Assembly: GCF_014333615.1 (NCBI RefSeq)
Contig: NZ_JACSCY010000009.1
Location: forward strand, 1-64,000
DNA length: 64,000 nt
Reading direction: 5' to 3'
From: Hymenobacter citatus
GTDB taxonomy: Bacteria > Bacteroidota > Bacteroidia > Cytophagales > Hymenobacteraceae
Of this stretch, positions 23,874 to 33,353 are shown piece after piece; the stretch's first letter is position 1, and each line of letters opens with the position of its first letter. Under the pieces are notes generated by a model that made no database searches, was not told the DNA's origin, and was given only the letters and a program-made list of their open reading frames with translations. A program made the translations under genes and the position numbers.

Positions 23874-24719
23874 TTATTCCCGCAGAATAACACTCTGCCG
23901 CTGCACGCTCAGGACCGTGAATACCCCAATGCCGCCCGTTACGGTTGATTTTACGCCCGATGGCTGCGCGAAGGGGTTGTTGTTGGCACTGCGTGCGTCC
24001 TGCACCGATTGCAGGAAGTTGTAGTAAGGCGTGTCGAGGTGGAAGAGGCTGACGATGAGCGTGTCGTTGGGGTTAAACTCGTAGGACGTGCCCAGCGTGA
24101 TACTCTGGCCATCGGTGAGGCGGTCTTGCACGATGTATTCCACTTCTGGTTCGCGGAGAAGGGAGCGGCGGTGCACCATAAAACGGTAGGCGTCGCCGAG
24201 GCCGGCAGGGTCCTGAAAGGTGTTGAGAATGTACGCTTTGCGCTGGTTGCCAGTTTCGTTGTTGAAGCGCCACTCTACCTTCTGGATTGGTACAGTGGCA
24301 GGCATAGTGGCCGTGCCGGTGAGGCGCCTACCTTGCTTATCATATACTTCTAGCCCGAAGGTGTCGCCGGGGCGGGCATTCAGTCGCCGCCGACCAATGT
24401 GCGTGTAGCCTTTGCGGGTTGTGCGGTCGATGGTCGGCGCGTACGTGAGCGTGTCGCGGGTGCCATTGGGGCGGATGATGATGGCTGTCGCATCATCCAC
24501 TAGAGGTAGCAGCGCATCGGCTAGGTAGGGCTGCGTTTCGGTCACAGTTAGGCGAGGCACCACGTTGGGCTCCAGATACGCCTCCACCACCAACTGCGAC
24601 GGCCCAAAGGGCAGATCCACATCAATATCTTGTTGCAGGCTGCCGCAGCCGGCCAGCAGGGTAGGAGAGAAGAGGCTCAGCAACAGCCAGGCAGCAGGTC
24701 GGCGGCGGAAACAGCGCAT
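23874..24719 (-). CDS. DUF4249-family outer-membrane lipoprotein
   Basis: An N-terminal lipobox (LLSLFSPTLLAGCGSLQ) predicts a lipoprotein. The DUF4249 pattern follows: LVVEAYLEPNVVPRLTVTET, a beta-sandwich-like region with GDTFGLEVYDKQGRRLTGTA, and a C-terminal SLFHLDTPYYNFLQSVQD with NPFAQPSGVKSTVTGGIGVF. Such proteins are almost always encoded next to a TonB-dependent receptor in Bacteroidota and probably sit on it at the cell surface. Here the receptor ends 4 bases upstream, so the pair is one operon. The cargo is unknown. ATG at 24719 is preferred to the GTG one codon earlier. Length 281 is usual. Confidence 0.85.
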   Translation of the reverse strand: MRCFRRRPAAWLLLSLFSPTLLAGCGSLQQDIDVDLPFGPSQLVVEAYLEPNVVPRLTVTETQPYLADALLPLVDDATAIIIRPNGTRDTLTYAPTIDRTTRKGYTHIGRRRLNARPGDTFGLEVYDKQGRRLTGTATMPATVPIQKVEWRFNNETGNQRKAYILNTFQDPAGLGDAYRFMVHRRSLLREPEVEYIVQDRLTDGQSITLGTSYEFNPNDTLIVSLFHLDTPYYNFLQSVQDARSANNNPFAQPSGVKSTVTGGIGVFTVLSVQRQSVILRE

Positions 24720-24723
24720 CACG

Positions 24724-27060
24724 TTAGAATTTGAAGTTGTACGTAACCGACGGAATAGTCGGAAACAGCGACACCTGCCGGGCTCTGTAGCCTGTGGTGA
24801 GGTTGGTCTGCGGATCTTCTATCCGGTCGAAGTAGATGAAGTACGGATTGCGCCGATTGTAGGCATTGTAGATGCTCAGCGTCAGGTCCGACTCGCCGTG
24901 GCGGGGCCGCAGCTTATAGACCAAGCCCAGGTCGAGGCGGTTGTAGGGCGCCATGCGGTAGGTGTTGCGCTCGGGGTAGAGCGGCACCGCTACCGGGTTG
25001 CCGCCGTTGCCCAGCGCATCCTGGTACACAAAGCGCCCCTGCGGCAGCGTGGTAGCAGCTCCTGAGGTGAATACAAACGAGCCTGTAAGGTTGATGCGCG
25101 GCGAAAGCTGGTGCAGTACCACCACCGTCAGGTTGTGGCGCCGGTCGTAGGTAGGGTAGTAAACCGCACCGTTGTTGATGCCCGTAGTGCCGCGCTGGGG
25201 CGGAAACCGCCGTTTGGTCCAAGCCAGCGTGTAGCCAATCCAGCCAGTGGTTTTTCCTTCCTTTTTCTCCAGATAAATCTCGTCGCCGTAGGCCCAGCCC
25301 TTGCCGAATAGGAACTCCTGGTCCAGATCGGCATTGGCAAACAGCTGGGCACCATCCCGAAAATCAATCTGATTTTCGGCCCACTTATAGTACACCTCGT
25401 TGGTGAGCAGGTACTTGCCACCGCCCAGCAGCCAGCTCACGCCCGTGGCCACCTGCTGCGAGCGTTGCGGCTTCACCGATAGCCGCGAGGGGTACCAGAT
25501 ATCGGTGGGTAGGGAGGCGCCCGAGTTCGTGACCAGGTGAACGTACTGATACATCAGCGCGTAGTTGGCCTTCAGGCTGAGGGTAGGGGAAAGGGAATAG
25601 CGCGCCGCCACGCGGGGCTCAATGCCACCGTACGTGTCGGAGCCGCTGTGAAAGCCCGACAGACGCAGGCCGTAATCAAGCTGCCACTTGTCGTTGACGG
25701 TGAAGTTATCGGACGCATACAAGCCGCCTTCCTGACCGGTGTAGCTAACATCGGAGCCGAAGTTGACTAGGTTGCTCACGCTTTCGGCCTGCAAACGGCC
25801 TACCCCAAAGTTGTGCGAGGTGACGGTTGCCCCAGCCTTCAGAATGTGCCGATTATCGGCGGTGTGGTATTCCAGGTCGGAGCGCAGACTTAGGTCGCGG
25901 ATGGTAGAAGCTAGGCCAAAGCTAAACTCGTCCAGCGCATTGCCGATGTTATAACGATAGCGCGTGAAGGAGGCTGTAGTATTCAGGTACAAGCGCGGTG
26001 CAAAGGTGTGCTGCCAGCGCAGGGCACCTAGGGTATTACCCCACTCAAAGTTGATGTTGAAGCCACCGTCGCTGTTGAAACCAAACACGTCGCTGCCGTA
26101 GTAGCCGGTCAGGAACACCTGATCTTTGCGGCCCAGCTGGTAGTTGGCTTTCAGGTTGAGGTCCTGAAAGTAGTAGTCAGGAATAGGGCTGAAATCCGGG
26201 TCATCCTGGTTCACCCGGTTGATGGCCCGCGTGAACACGTCGAAATACGTGCGGCGGCCGGAAACCAGAAAGGAGCCCTTGCCCTTGTTCAAGGGTCCTT
26301 CCACAGCCAGGCGCGACGAAATCAGGCCGATGCCGCCGCTCACGCCTACCTTCTCGTGGCTGCCTTCGCGCAGGCGCACATCAATAATAGAGGAAAGACG
26401 CCCGCCATATTGGGCCGGAAAGCCCCCTTTATACAGGTCCACGCTCTGCACGGCATCGGGGTTAAATACCGAAAACAGCCCAAACAAGTGCGCCGGGTTG
26501 TACACCACCGCATCATCCAGCAGCACCAGGTTTTGGTCCGATGAGCCGCCGCGCACAAACAGGCCCGAGGTACCCTCGCCGCCGTTTTGTACGCCGGGTT
26601 TAAGCTGCAACGTTTTCAGCAAATCAACTTCCCCAAACAGCGCGGGCAGGAGCTTGGCCTCGCGGGTGGTCAGGCGCTCTACGCTCATTTGTGTGGTCTG
26701 GAGTTTCTGCTCCAGCGTGCCCGTACCGCGCACAATCACCTCGCCCAGCTCATTGGCCGCGGTAGGCAGCTCTACCAATAGGCGCTGGTCGCGGCGCAGT
26801 GTAATGGTGCGCGTAACAGGTTGATAGCCAAGAAAAGAGACTACTACCTCGTGCGTGCCCGGGGGGAGGGGCAAGGAGTAGGCGCCTTGGGCATCGGTGG
26901 CGGTGCCAGTGGCCGAGGCAGGCACTGCCACCGACGCGCCGGGTAGTACTTCGTGCGTGTCGGCGGCGCGCACCACGCCACTGAGGGTATACTGCGTTTG
27001 CGCCAGCGCAAATAAGGGCAGTAGCAGACTAACTATTAGAAGGGTACAGCGTGCAAACAA
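24724..27060 (-). CDS. TonB-dependent outer-membrane receptor with carboxypeptidase-like N-terminal domain
   Basis: After a signal peptide (TLLIVSLLLPLFALAQ) comes a carboxypeptidase-regulatory-like domain (YTLSGVVRAADTHEVLPGAS, residues 22-110). The plug domain begins near residue 115 with GEVIVRGTGTLEQ and contains GLFVRGGSSDQNLVLLDDAV. A 22-strand barrel fills the rest and ends in the aromatic PSVTYNFKF. At 778 residues it is shorter than SusC proteins and lacks a SusD partner; its partner is the DUF4249 lipoprotein downstream. The start is a TTG at 27060. In-frame upstream codons offer no ATG or GTG before a stop. A -7 box lies about 110 bases upstream. The transported ligand cannot be inferred. 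Confidence 0.9.
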   Translation of the reverse strand: MFARCTLLIVSLLLPLFALAQTQYTLSGVVRAADTHEVLPGASVAVPASATGTATDAQGAYSLPLPPGTHEVVVSFLGYQPVTRTITLRRDQRLLVELPTAANELGEVIVRGTGTLEQKLQTTQMSVERLTTREAKLLPALFGEVDLLKTLQLKPGVQNGGEGTSGLFVRGGSSDQNLVLLDDAVVYNPAHLFGLFSVFNPDAVQSVDLYKGGFPAQYGGRLSSIIDVRLREGSHEKVGVSGGIGLISSRLAVEGPLNKGKGSFLVSGRRTYFDVFTRAINRVNQDDPDFSPIPDYYFQDLNLKANYQLGRKDQVFLTGYYGSDVFGFNSDGGFNINFEWGNTLGALRWQHTFAPRLYLNTTASFTRYRYNIGNALDEFSFGLASTIRDLSLRSDLEYHTADNRHILKAGATVTSHNFGVGRLQAESVSNLVNFGSDVSYTGQEGGLYASDNFTVNDKWQLDYGLRLSGFHSGSDTYGGIEPRVAARYSLSPTLSLKANYALMYQYVHLVTNSGASLPTDIWYPSRLSVKPQRSQQVATGVSWLLGGGKYLLTNEVYYKWAENQIDFRDGAQLFANADLDQEFLFGKGWAYGDEIYLEKKEGKTTGWIGYTLAWTKRRFPPQRGTTGINNGAVYYPTYDRRHNLTVVVLHQLSPRINLTGSFVFTSGAATTLPQGRFVYQDALGNGGNPVAVPLYPERNTYRMAPYNRLDLGLVYKLRPRHGESDLTLSIYNAYNRRNPYFIYFDRIEDPQTNLTTGYRARQVSLFPTIPSVTYNFKF

Positions 27061-27167
27061 CAGACGAAGGATTTCAGGGGCGAACAGGAGAAAAGTGCGG
27101 GCAAATGCCGCCTACTTCCAACGCCCGACCTCGCCGGATAGTCTGTTGGTTAGGAGCTGCGCACCAA

Positions 27168-27175
27168 CAAAGCTA
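27168..27175 (-). promoter_or_regulatory. -7 box of the TonB receptor/DUF4249 operon
   Basis: On the minus strand this reads TAGCTTTG, an exact TAnnTTTG match, located in the short gap between the trxA stop and the receptor gene. The -33 box is not convincing. Confidence 0.5.
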
Positions 27176-27177
27176 CT

Positions 27178-27489
27178 TCAACGATTGACAAAGCCCTGCA
27201 ACGTCTGATTGAGCTGCGGCGCAGGCACCACGCCCGCTTGCCGCCACACGGGCTGCCCATTCTGAAACAGAATAAGGGTAGGGATGCTCTGCACCCGAAA
27301 CTGTTGGGCCACCGCTTGGTTGCGGTCCACGTCAATCTTAATGATGCGCAACTTGCCCTGGTGCTGCTGGGCTACCTGTTGCAGAATGGGCGCCATGGTT
27401 TTGCACGGACCGCACCAATCGGCATAAAAATCGACCAGCACCGGCATACCAGGGCTGTTAATCAACTCAGAAAAAGACTTTTTCGGCAT
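27178..27489 (-). CDS. trxA: Thioredoxin
   Basis: A small cytoplasmic disulfide reductase. The active site is WCGPC within VDFYADWCGPCKTMAP, and the cis-Pro loop is QSIPTLILFQNG. The protein starts MPKKSFSELINSPGMPVLVD without a signal peptide. It has 103 residues, normal for thioredoxin. It lies 71 bases downstream of a secreted-protein gene on the same strand and could share its transcript. The name trxA is used in the generic sense; several thioredoxin paralogues are usual in these bacteria. Confidence 0.93.
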   Translation of the reverse strand: MPKKSFSELINSPGMPVLVDFYADWCGPCKTMAPILQQVAQQHQGKLRIIKIDVDRNQAVAQQFRVQSIPTLILFQNGQPVWRQAGVVPAPQLNQTLQGFVNR

Positions 27490-27560
27490 GGGAACAATGG
27501 TTGCGGAGTTCGATAGAAAAACAAACTACTCCGCATACGCAGGCGCCGACAAAAAGGCTT

Positions 27561-28016
27561 TTACTTCCGCTTCTCAATAACCGTTACGTCGTTGCCAGCC
27601 TTTTCAAATTCGAAGAAGCCGCCCACTACCTTTTTGCCGCTTACCTGGCATTCCCACACGTAGCGGCCGGGCGCGGCCGTGCCCGCCTCGTTACGGTCCG
27701 ACTTAAAGTAGTCGGGTTCGGAGGGCTCCGAGGGGAAGATAACGTCTACACCTTTCTGGCCCGCAGGTATTTGCTTGTCCAGCATGTATGTTTTGCCCGT
27801 CGACTGGTTGGTCACCACAAACTTGGCGGTGTACGCTCCCAACTGCCCAAACTTGTCTACCACGCCCAGCTTCACGTACGTGTCCGTCGATACCATCCAG
27901 GTTTGCGCGTGGGAGGCAGTAGAGGTTAGCAGGAGCAGAGCCAACGCAAAACCAGCTGCCCGCAGCAGCGTGGTCAAACCAGATACAGAGGAAAAAGAGA
28001 AAGTAGAAGTGGGCAT
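27561..28016 (-). CDS. Secreted protein of unknown function
   Basis: A long signal peptide (hydrophobic core LLRAAGFALALLLLTSTASHA) is followed by about 112 residues rich in beta-strand patterns: WMVSTDTYVKLGVVDKFG, AKFVVTNQSTGKTYMLDKQI and GRYVWECQVSGKKVVGGFFE. The layout suggests a small Ig-like or beta-sandwich domain in the periplasm or outside. It has a single Cys in the mature part. No family is recognised. The ATG at 28016 is used; an in-frame TTG two codons upstream is less likely. The AT-rich stretch upstream (28030-28260) probably holds its promoter. Confidence 0.75.
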   Translation of the reverse strand: MPTSTFSFSSVSGLTTLLRAAGFALALLLLTSTASHAQTWMVSTDTYVKLGVVDKFGQLGAYTAKFVVTNQSTGKTYMLDKQIPAGQKGVDVIFPSEPSEPDYFKSDRNEAGTAAPGRYVWECQVSGKKVVGGFFEFEKAGNDVTVIEKRK

Positions 28017-28264
28017 ACGCAAAAGATAAAATGTAAGGAGTGAAAAGTCAGGTTTTGGGGTTCTTCAAACAGCAGAGCTGTTTGTATAATGTCTTTTGAA
28101 AGCAACTGCTATGGCTAAAAAATCTGGATTAACAGATTTTAAAAGAATTGGTAAAATATAAAATATATTGGAAGTATAGAGTGATTGTATTTATGAAATT
28201 TACAATATACATAAATTTTTATACGGTAACCATAAAAAATGCTACTCAAGTAGATAAGTAGTAT
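28017..28264. other. AT-rich divergent intergenic region
   Basis: This 248-base gap separates the divergent secreted-protein and HNH genes and is markedly AT-rich from about 28090. It must hold both promoters, but no exact TAnnTTTG was found. No ORF or hairpin of note. Confidence 0.5.
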
Positions 28265-28582
28265 ATGGCACGTCGTCGGAAAGAGGTAATTGCTAAATCT
28301 GTGCCGGAAGAGCCGCAATGCGCACTCTGCTTACGGCGGGTGAGGCAGGTGACGCGCCACCACTTGGTGCCACGGGAAGAAGGTGGTAAGTATGGACCTG
28401 TAGCCGACTTATGCCAGCCGTGTCATAGTACGGTGCACCTCCTACTGCCCAACAAAACCCTGGCTCGGCAGTACGGCACTATCGAGGCGCTGCGGGAAGC
28501 CGAGGAGTTGCAAAAGTACCTGGGTTGGATTCGGAACAATCGCGTAGAGCGGATTTCCAACCGGCGTGGGAAGTATAAATAA
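28265..28582 (+). CDS. Small HNH-endonuclease-like zinc protein
   Basis: A 105-residue basic protein with an HNH-like beta-beta-alpha-metal pattern. The first zinc pair is QCALCLRRV, followed by VTRHHLVPREEGG with the catalytic-type His pair, then ADLCQPCHSTVHLLLPN with the second CxxC and the final His. The C terminus is rich in Arg and Lys. Free-standing HNH proteins of this size act as nicking or restriction-type nucleases or have unknown roles. Target and role here are unknown. It is flanked by AT-rich DNA, but its own codon use is like that of its neighbours. The ATG at 28265 is the first of the frame. Confidence 0.8.
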   Translation: MARRRKEVIAKSVPEEPQCALCLRRVRQVTRHHLVPREEGGKYGPVADLCQPCHSTVHLLLPNKTLARQYGTIEALREAEELQKYLGWIRNNRVERISNRRGKYK

Positions 28583-28673
28583 AATGATTTTACTTATGTA
28601 ATTTAAAATAGGATTATGCATAGTTGGATGTGTGCCCTGCGCTTCTGCTTTCGAGCAGAAACAGGCAGGCTGC

Positions 28674-28681
28674 TACCTTTA
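28674..28681 (+). promoter_or_regulatory. Probable -7 box of the DUF6687-like gene
   Basis: TACCTTTA is one base away from TAnnTTTG. It ends 5 bases before the ATG at 28687, so transcription would start at or beside the start codon. Confidence 0.4.
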
Positions 28682-28686
28682 CCGAC

Positions 28687-29796
28687 ATGAGTTCCTCCCG
28701 CTTTTTTGTCCCTTTTGCCCAGCTACGCCAGCAGCCTACCATCTTGGTGGATAGCACGGGCCTGGGCGCCGCCCTCACGCTGGCGCACTGGCGCGGAGCC
28801 GCTACCCCCGAGCCTCTGCGCGACGATACCAGCGCTGGCTCGGTGCTGCGCGCCCTGCACCAGCCCGCCACGCCCGGTCTGGAAGCTCAAGCCGTATCGG
28901 CCAATCATTTCGACGTAGACGGATTTGTGGGCGTGTGGAGCCTGCTTTACCCCGAGCTGGCACTACGCCACGTGCACCTGCTGCGCCTGGTGGCTACCCT
29001 CGGCGACTTCCGCGAAATCGACTGGCACGACCCGCAGGCCAACCACGCCTTGCAACTGGTGTGCTGGCTGAATGCCGAGGAAAAAGCGCGGTTTTACGAG
29101 CCCTTTGGTGCACCCGCCCGCCGCCGACGCGAGGACGAGGCTTCGGCCGAAAAGTTTGCGTGGTTCCTGCCGCGCTTCGCCGCGGTGCTGGAAAACCCAG
29201 CGTCCGAACGCGCCGTGTGGCTGCCGGAATACGAACGGGTGCAGCAAGCCGCAGCCATCATGCAAAGCCCCGCTACCAGCCTCACACCCTATCCCAAAAT
29301 TGGGCTGATGGTGGTGCGCACGCCGGAGCCGCTGCCCTACTACGCCCTGTTCGGCCCCACGGCGGGTTTCGATATGGTGCTGAGCCTCTATGACAAGCAG
29401 CGCTACGAACTGGAGTACAAATACACCACATGGATTGACCTGGAGTCGCGCCCCACGCTACCCCGGCTGCCGCTCGATGCGCTGGCTAATCGTTTGAATG
29501 CGCTGGAACAGACCACCCGCCGCTGGACCCACGATGGCATCACCGACACCGGCCCGCTGCTGCGCCTCTCCGGCAAAGGCCTCACCAAAGCCCAGCGCTA
29601 CGCCGACCCCGACCAGCGCCCTCTGTATCAATCGTCGATTTCGACGGAAGAAGTAGAGCATGAAGTCGTGTCATTTTTTCGGCAAGGCTACGCCACTATA
29701 GAGCCGCGCCGCTACTGGACGTGGACAGAGATACGGGCAGTTGGGGGTAGGAATGCGCTGGAAATAGGCGCTACTGTTCTTCCCCAAATCCGATGA
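28687..29796 (+). CDS. DUF6687-like protein of unknown function
   Basis: From memory this resembles the uncharacterised DUF6687 proteins of Bacteroidota: SRFFVPFAQLRQQPTILVD, LAHWRGAATPEPLRDDTSAG and the acidic signature SANHFDVDGFVGVWSLLYPE. That NHFDxDG block looks like a metal-binding site and recalls, only loosely, DHH-type phosphoesterases. The C-terminal half has RYELEYKYTTWIDLESRPTL and GLTKAQRYADPDQRP. No signal peptide or membrane helix, so it is cytoplasmic. The start is placed at 28687; an earlier in-frame start at 28624 lies upstream of the likely promoter. The last 26 bases overlap the end of the convergent sbcC. Length 369. Confidence 0.65.
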   Translation: MSSSRFFVPFAQLRQQPTILVDSTGLGAALTLAHWRGAATPEPLRDDTSAGSVLRALHQPATPGLEAQAVSANHFDVDGFVGVWSLLYPELALRHVHLLRLVATLGDFREIDWHDPQANHALQLVCWLNAEEKARFYEPFGAPARRRREDEASAEKFAWFLPRFAAVLENPASERAVWLPEYERVQQAAAIMQSPATSLTPYPKIGLMVVRTPEPLPYYALFGPTAGFDMVLSLYDKQRYELEYKYTTWIDLESRPTLPRLPLDALANRLNALEQTTRRWTHDGITDTGPLLRLSGKGLTKAQRYADPDQRPLYQSSISTEEVEHEVVSFFRQGYATIEPRRYWTWTEIRAVGGRNALEIGATVLPQIR

Positions 29797-32700
29797 CCCG
29801 CAACGTGCTCACGCCGCCTGCCCCCTTGCGCACGTTGATTTGCGTGCTCACGCGCTCCTTTAGTGCCTCCACGTGAGAAATGATGCCGATGGTTTTGCCA
29901 GTGCCCTGCAAGGTTTCGAGGGCCGACAGGGCCACATCGAGCGTGTCGGGGTCGAGCGTGCCGAAGCCTTCGTCGATAAAGAGCGTGTCGATTTGCGTTT
30001 TGCGGCCGGCCAGCTCCGAGAGTCCCAGGGCCAGCGCGAGGCTCACCAAGAAGCTTTCCCCGCCTGATAGCGAGTTCATGGAGCGCACGTTATCGGCTTG
30101 GTAGTGGTCGGTGATGAGCAGATCGAGATGCTCCTGCGGGTTGCGGCTGATGCGGTAGCGGTCGGAGAAGCGGTGCAGGTGGCGGTTGGCTAAATCCACG
30201 AGTCGTGCCAGCGTCAGGCCTTGGGCAAACTCGCTGAACTTCTTGCCGTCGGCCGAGCCGATGAGGTCCGTGAGCTGGCGCCAGCGCCACGCTTCCTGCT
30301 GCTGCTTCTCAATTTCCACCACCAACGAAGCGTGCCGGGCTACCCCGGCGCGGTGGTCGGCGAGGCGCTGTTGGCGCTGGCCCAGCTGCTGGTTGAGGGT
30401 AGCAAGCTGCTGGGTGTTGATGGTCAATTGTTGCGTAATAACCTCTGCCGGCTCCGGCGTGAGGGCGCGGGCTTCCTCCTGCTGAAGCTGCTCGGCGGTT
30501 TCGCGCAGGGTTTGTTCGACCAGGCTGGTTTCCTGCTCGTGGCGGCGCAGCTGGCTTTGTAGGTTGCCTACCTCCGCATCGGGTAGGAGCAGAGTAGGCA
30601 GAATAGTCGGGTCGGGCGCGAGGCCGGCCGCGCCCAGCGTAGCCGACAGGGTAGCGTGGCGCTCGGCTTGCGCTTGCTGCTGTTGTGTAGCGTCTTGCTC
30701 GCGCTGGCGCAGTTTATCGGTGGCAATGGTGAGCGTGGTGATCTGCTGCTGTAGCTGCTGCTCGGCTTGCTGGCGGCGCTGGTCGGCGGTGCGCACGGCC
30801 GTTTCCAGTTGCTGGCGGGCATCGGCTACGCTAGTGGTAGTAGGTAGCAGTTCGTGGCGCTGCTGCTGGCGCTGCACAATTGCCTTGTGTTGTTGCTCCA
30901 GGGCCTCGCGACGCTGATCCAGCTCTACTTGCAGCCGTTGGCGCTCTTTCTCAGCAGTGGCGGCGCGTTCGTTTTCCAAGTCCAGCTTACGTTCTAACTG
31001 CTCAGCTTCCAGCTGCTTGCGGCGGAAATCGGCACCAGCAGTTTCCAAATTTCGTACCAGTGCCGCGCCGTTTTCACCCGAAAACTCCAGCCCGAACGAC
31101 CGAATCAGGCTGGTGATGTTCTCCTTCATCAAAGGCTCCTGCTCGCGCGCGTCCTGCAAGCGCGTGGTCAGGCGCTCTAGCTCAGTCCGAAGCTGTTGCT
31201 GCTGCTGTCGGGCGTTGTGTTGGTCGGCCTGGGCTTTGGCCTGAATGAGCTGGGCCTGTTGTTGTAGCTGCTCCGTCTCACTTAGCTCTTTAGCCAAAGC
31301 ACGCACGGTGGCCGGGATAGTCGCTTCCTCTTCCTCCGACAGCCACCGCACTACCGCCGTTTCGGACTCGCTTAAGGGGGTGCCGTTTTCCAATAATCCG
31401 CTGATGCTCACCAGTCGGTTGATGCGCCCTTTCAGCGCCACTGACTGCTTTTCTAGGGCTTGCTCCCGTTCCCGATCGCGCTGCACAGAGTCTTCGCTCA
31501 CGCCCAGTACGCCGGTGGCATAGGGGTGCTCCACGGCTCCACACAGCGGGCACGCCTCGCCGGCTATAAGGTGCCGACGAGCTTCCTCGTGGGTCAGAAT
31601 AAGCTGATGCGCGTGCATGAGGCGGCGCAAGTCCTGCAAGCTGGCATCCAGCGTGGCAGCCTCGCGGTGCAAGCGGGCTACGTGATGCGTCAGTTGGTAG
31701 CGCCACTCGGTGCGAGTGGCCGTGGCGGTGGCGTGCCGTTGGGCCAGGGTAGTGAGCTGCGTATTGGTTCCGGCGAGTAGCTGCGTGCTGCTGGCCTCAG
31801 TGTCGGTAGCGGCCGTCAGCTGGCGTTGCCGCTCCCGAATCAACTCCGTCAGCCCTGTAAGCTCAGTACGGTTGTGCTGCCAATCCTGGAGGTAGCCGCT
31901 CAAAGGCGCCAAAGCTTCCGATGCGCTGCTGAGTACGGTGTGACGCGTAAGCCACTCGCGCAACGTGCGGGCCTGCTGCTCCTGCTGATGCACCTGCGCG
32001 GCAGCCTGGGTGGCCGTGTTTTTTTGCTCTTTCCACTGAAGGTTGAAGCCTTGATACTCTTGCTTACCCTTCGCAAGCTGGTCTTGTTGGTCGGCCAGCT
32101 GATGGTCGAGCAATTCGGCGGCGCGCAGCTTGGGCTCCTGCTCCATTTGGGCGGCAGTGGCTTGCGCATGGGCCTCGCGGGCGGTGTGCAGGGTGGCTTC
32201 GGCGGTGGCGCGGCGCTCCTGCAACTGCGGCAGTTGCTCTTGCAGCTGGCCTACCTCGGTGCGTAGCTGGCCTAGCTGCTGCTCGGCCTGGCGGAGCAAC
32301 GCGTAGTCGGTGGCGAAGGGCGCGGCTTGCTGATGCAGCGCCAAACGCTGCCGCAATGGGGCCAGCGTCTCGGTCTGGGCGGCCAGCTGCTGCTGACGCT
32401 GCTGGGTGGTGTGCTGGCGCTGGCGTAGGTCGTGCAGCTTCTGGTGCCACTGCCGCGCCTCGCGCAGCTGCTCCTGGGTGGCAGTGGCGGTTTCCAGCTG
32501 GGTGGTGAGCTCCTGCGCCTCCGCTTCCAGTGCTCCTACCTCTTCCGCTGACAGCAGCGTTACACCTGCCAAACCCGCCCGTAGCTGCTCTACCCGCTGG
32601 GCTTCTTCCTTGGCCCGCTGAAATGCCGCCACCGAAATATCGGAGTACTTGCGCGTGTCGGTAATCTTTTCCAGCAGCTGCGCCCGCTCGCCGGGGCTCG

Positions 32701-33211
32701 ATTTTAGAAATCGGGTGAAGTCGCCCTGGGCTAGCAGCACCGAGCGCAAAAACTGCCGGTATTCCAGCCCGCTCAGCTCGGCCACGCGCACCGGCACCCG
32801 CGACTTGTAGCTTTCCAGAATCGGCCACTTGTCTGGGGCTTCCGGATTCGGTGTTTCGGGCTGCTCGCTTAGCTCCATCTTGGGGTCCTGGAGATTGCCG
32901 CCGGGCTTGCGACGGGCGCGGTACTGCCCCCACTTCGAGCGGTAGGTTTTGCCGTTCACCTGAAACTCCACTTCGGCCCAACTCTCGCCCGTGCCGTGGC
33001 TCATCACCTGCTCGGGGCCGCTACCCTCGTGGCGCGGTACCTGGCCGTAGAGGGCCAGCGTGATGGCATCGAGAATGGTGGTTTTGCCGGCGCCGGTAGG
33101 ACCTGTGATGGCGAACAGCCCCGCATCGGCCAGCGGAGCGTGGCTGAAATCGACAAAATGCTCCCCGCGCAGGGAGTTGAGATTGAAAAAGCGGACGCGG
33201 AGAATTTTCAT
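29771..33211 (-). CDS. sbcC: Exonuclease SbcCD, subunit C
   Basis: The ATPase subunit of the SbcCD (Rad50/Mre11-like) nuclease, which cuts DNA hairpins and processes ends. The N terminus has KILRVRFFNLNSLRGEH and the Walker A GPTGAGKTTILDAITLALYG. Two very long Gln/Glu/Ala-rich coiled-coil arms flank the zinc hook ACPLCGAVEHPYA near residue 555. The C-terminal lobe has the signature NSLSGGESFLVSLALALGL and Walker B IDTLFIDEGFGTLDPDTLD. Length 1146 is typical. The nuclease partner sbcD is on the same strand but 3 kb away, with three unrelated genes between, two on this strand and one opposite. This gene overlaps the DUF6687-like gene tail to tail by 26 bases. Confidence 0.96.
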   Translation of the reverse strand: MKILRVRFFNLNSLRGEHFVDFSHAPLADAGLFAITGPTGAGKTTILDAITLALYGQVPRHEGSGPEQVMSHGTGESWAEVEFQVNGKTYRSKWGQYRARRKPGGNLQDPKMELSEQPETPNPEAPDKWPILESYKSRVPVRVAELSGLEYRQFLRSVLLAQGDFTRFLKSSPGERAQLLEKITDTRKYSDISVAAFQRAKEEAQRVEQLRAGLAGVTLLSAEEVGALEAEAQELTTQLETATATQEQLREARQWHQKLHDLRQRQHTTQQRQQQLAAQTETLAPLRQRLALHQQAAPFATDYALLRQAEQQLGQLRTEVGQLQEQLPQLQERRATAEATLHTAREAHAQATAAQMEQEPKLRAAELLDHQLADQQDQLAKGKQEYQGFNLQWKEQKNTATQAAAQVHQQEQQARTLREWLTRHTVLSSASEALAPLSGYLQDWQHNRTELTGLTELIRERQRQLTAATDTEASSTQLLAGTNTQLTTLAQRHATATATRTEWRYQLTHHVARLHREAATLDASLQDLRRLMHAHQLILTHEEARRHLIAGEACPLCGAVEHPYATGVLGVSEDSVQRDREREQALEKQSVALKGRINRLVSISGLLENGTPLSESETAVVRWLSEEEEATIPATVRALAKELSETEQLQQQAQLIQAKAQADQHNARQQQQQLRTELERLTTRLQDAREQEPLMKENITSLIRSFGLEFSGENGAALVRNLETAGADFRRKQLEAEQLERKLDLENERAATAEKERQRLQVELDQRREALEQQHKAIVQRQQQRHELLPTTTSVADARQQLETAVRTADQRRQQAEQQLQQQITTLTIATDKLRQREQDATQQQQAQAERHATLSATLGAAGLAPDPTILPTLLLPDAEVGNLQSQLRRHEQETSLVEQTLRETAEQLQQEEARALTPEPAEVITQQLTINTQQLATLNQQLGQRQQRLADHRAGVARHASLVVEIEKQQQEAWRWRQLTDLIGSADGKKFSEFAQGLTLARLVDLANRHLHRFSDRYRISRNPQEHLDLLITDHYQADNVRSMNSLSGGESFLVSLALALGLSELAGRKTQIDTLFIDEGFGTLDPDTLDVALSALETLQGTGKTIGIISHVEALKERVSTQINVRKGAGGVSTLRVIGFGEEQ

Positions 33212-33353
33212 GCGGAGTAAACACCAGGGCGGACCACGAAGTTACTGCGCTAAAAGAAACTGTATGACGCGAAAAGGAGCAGATTCATCTTTTGGCACTC
33301 GAAAAGTAGGCGTGCGTAAGTGCTATGCGCAGCGAATTGCAGTTATTTAGTAC

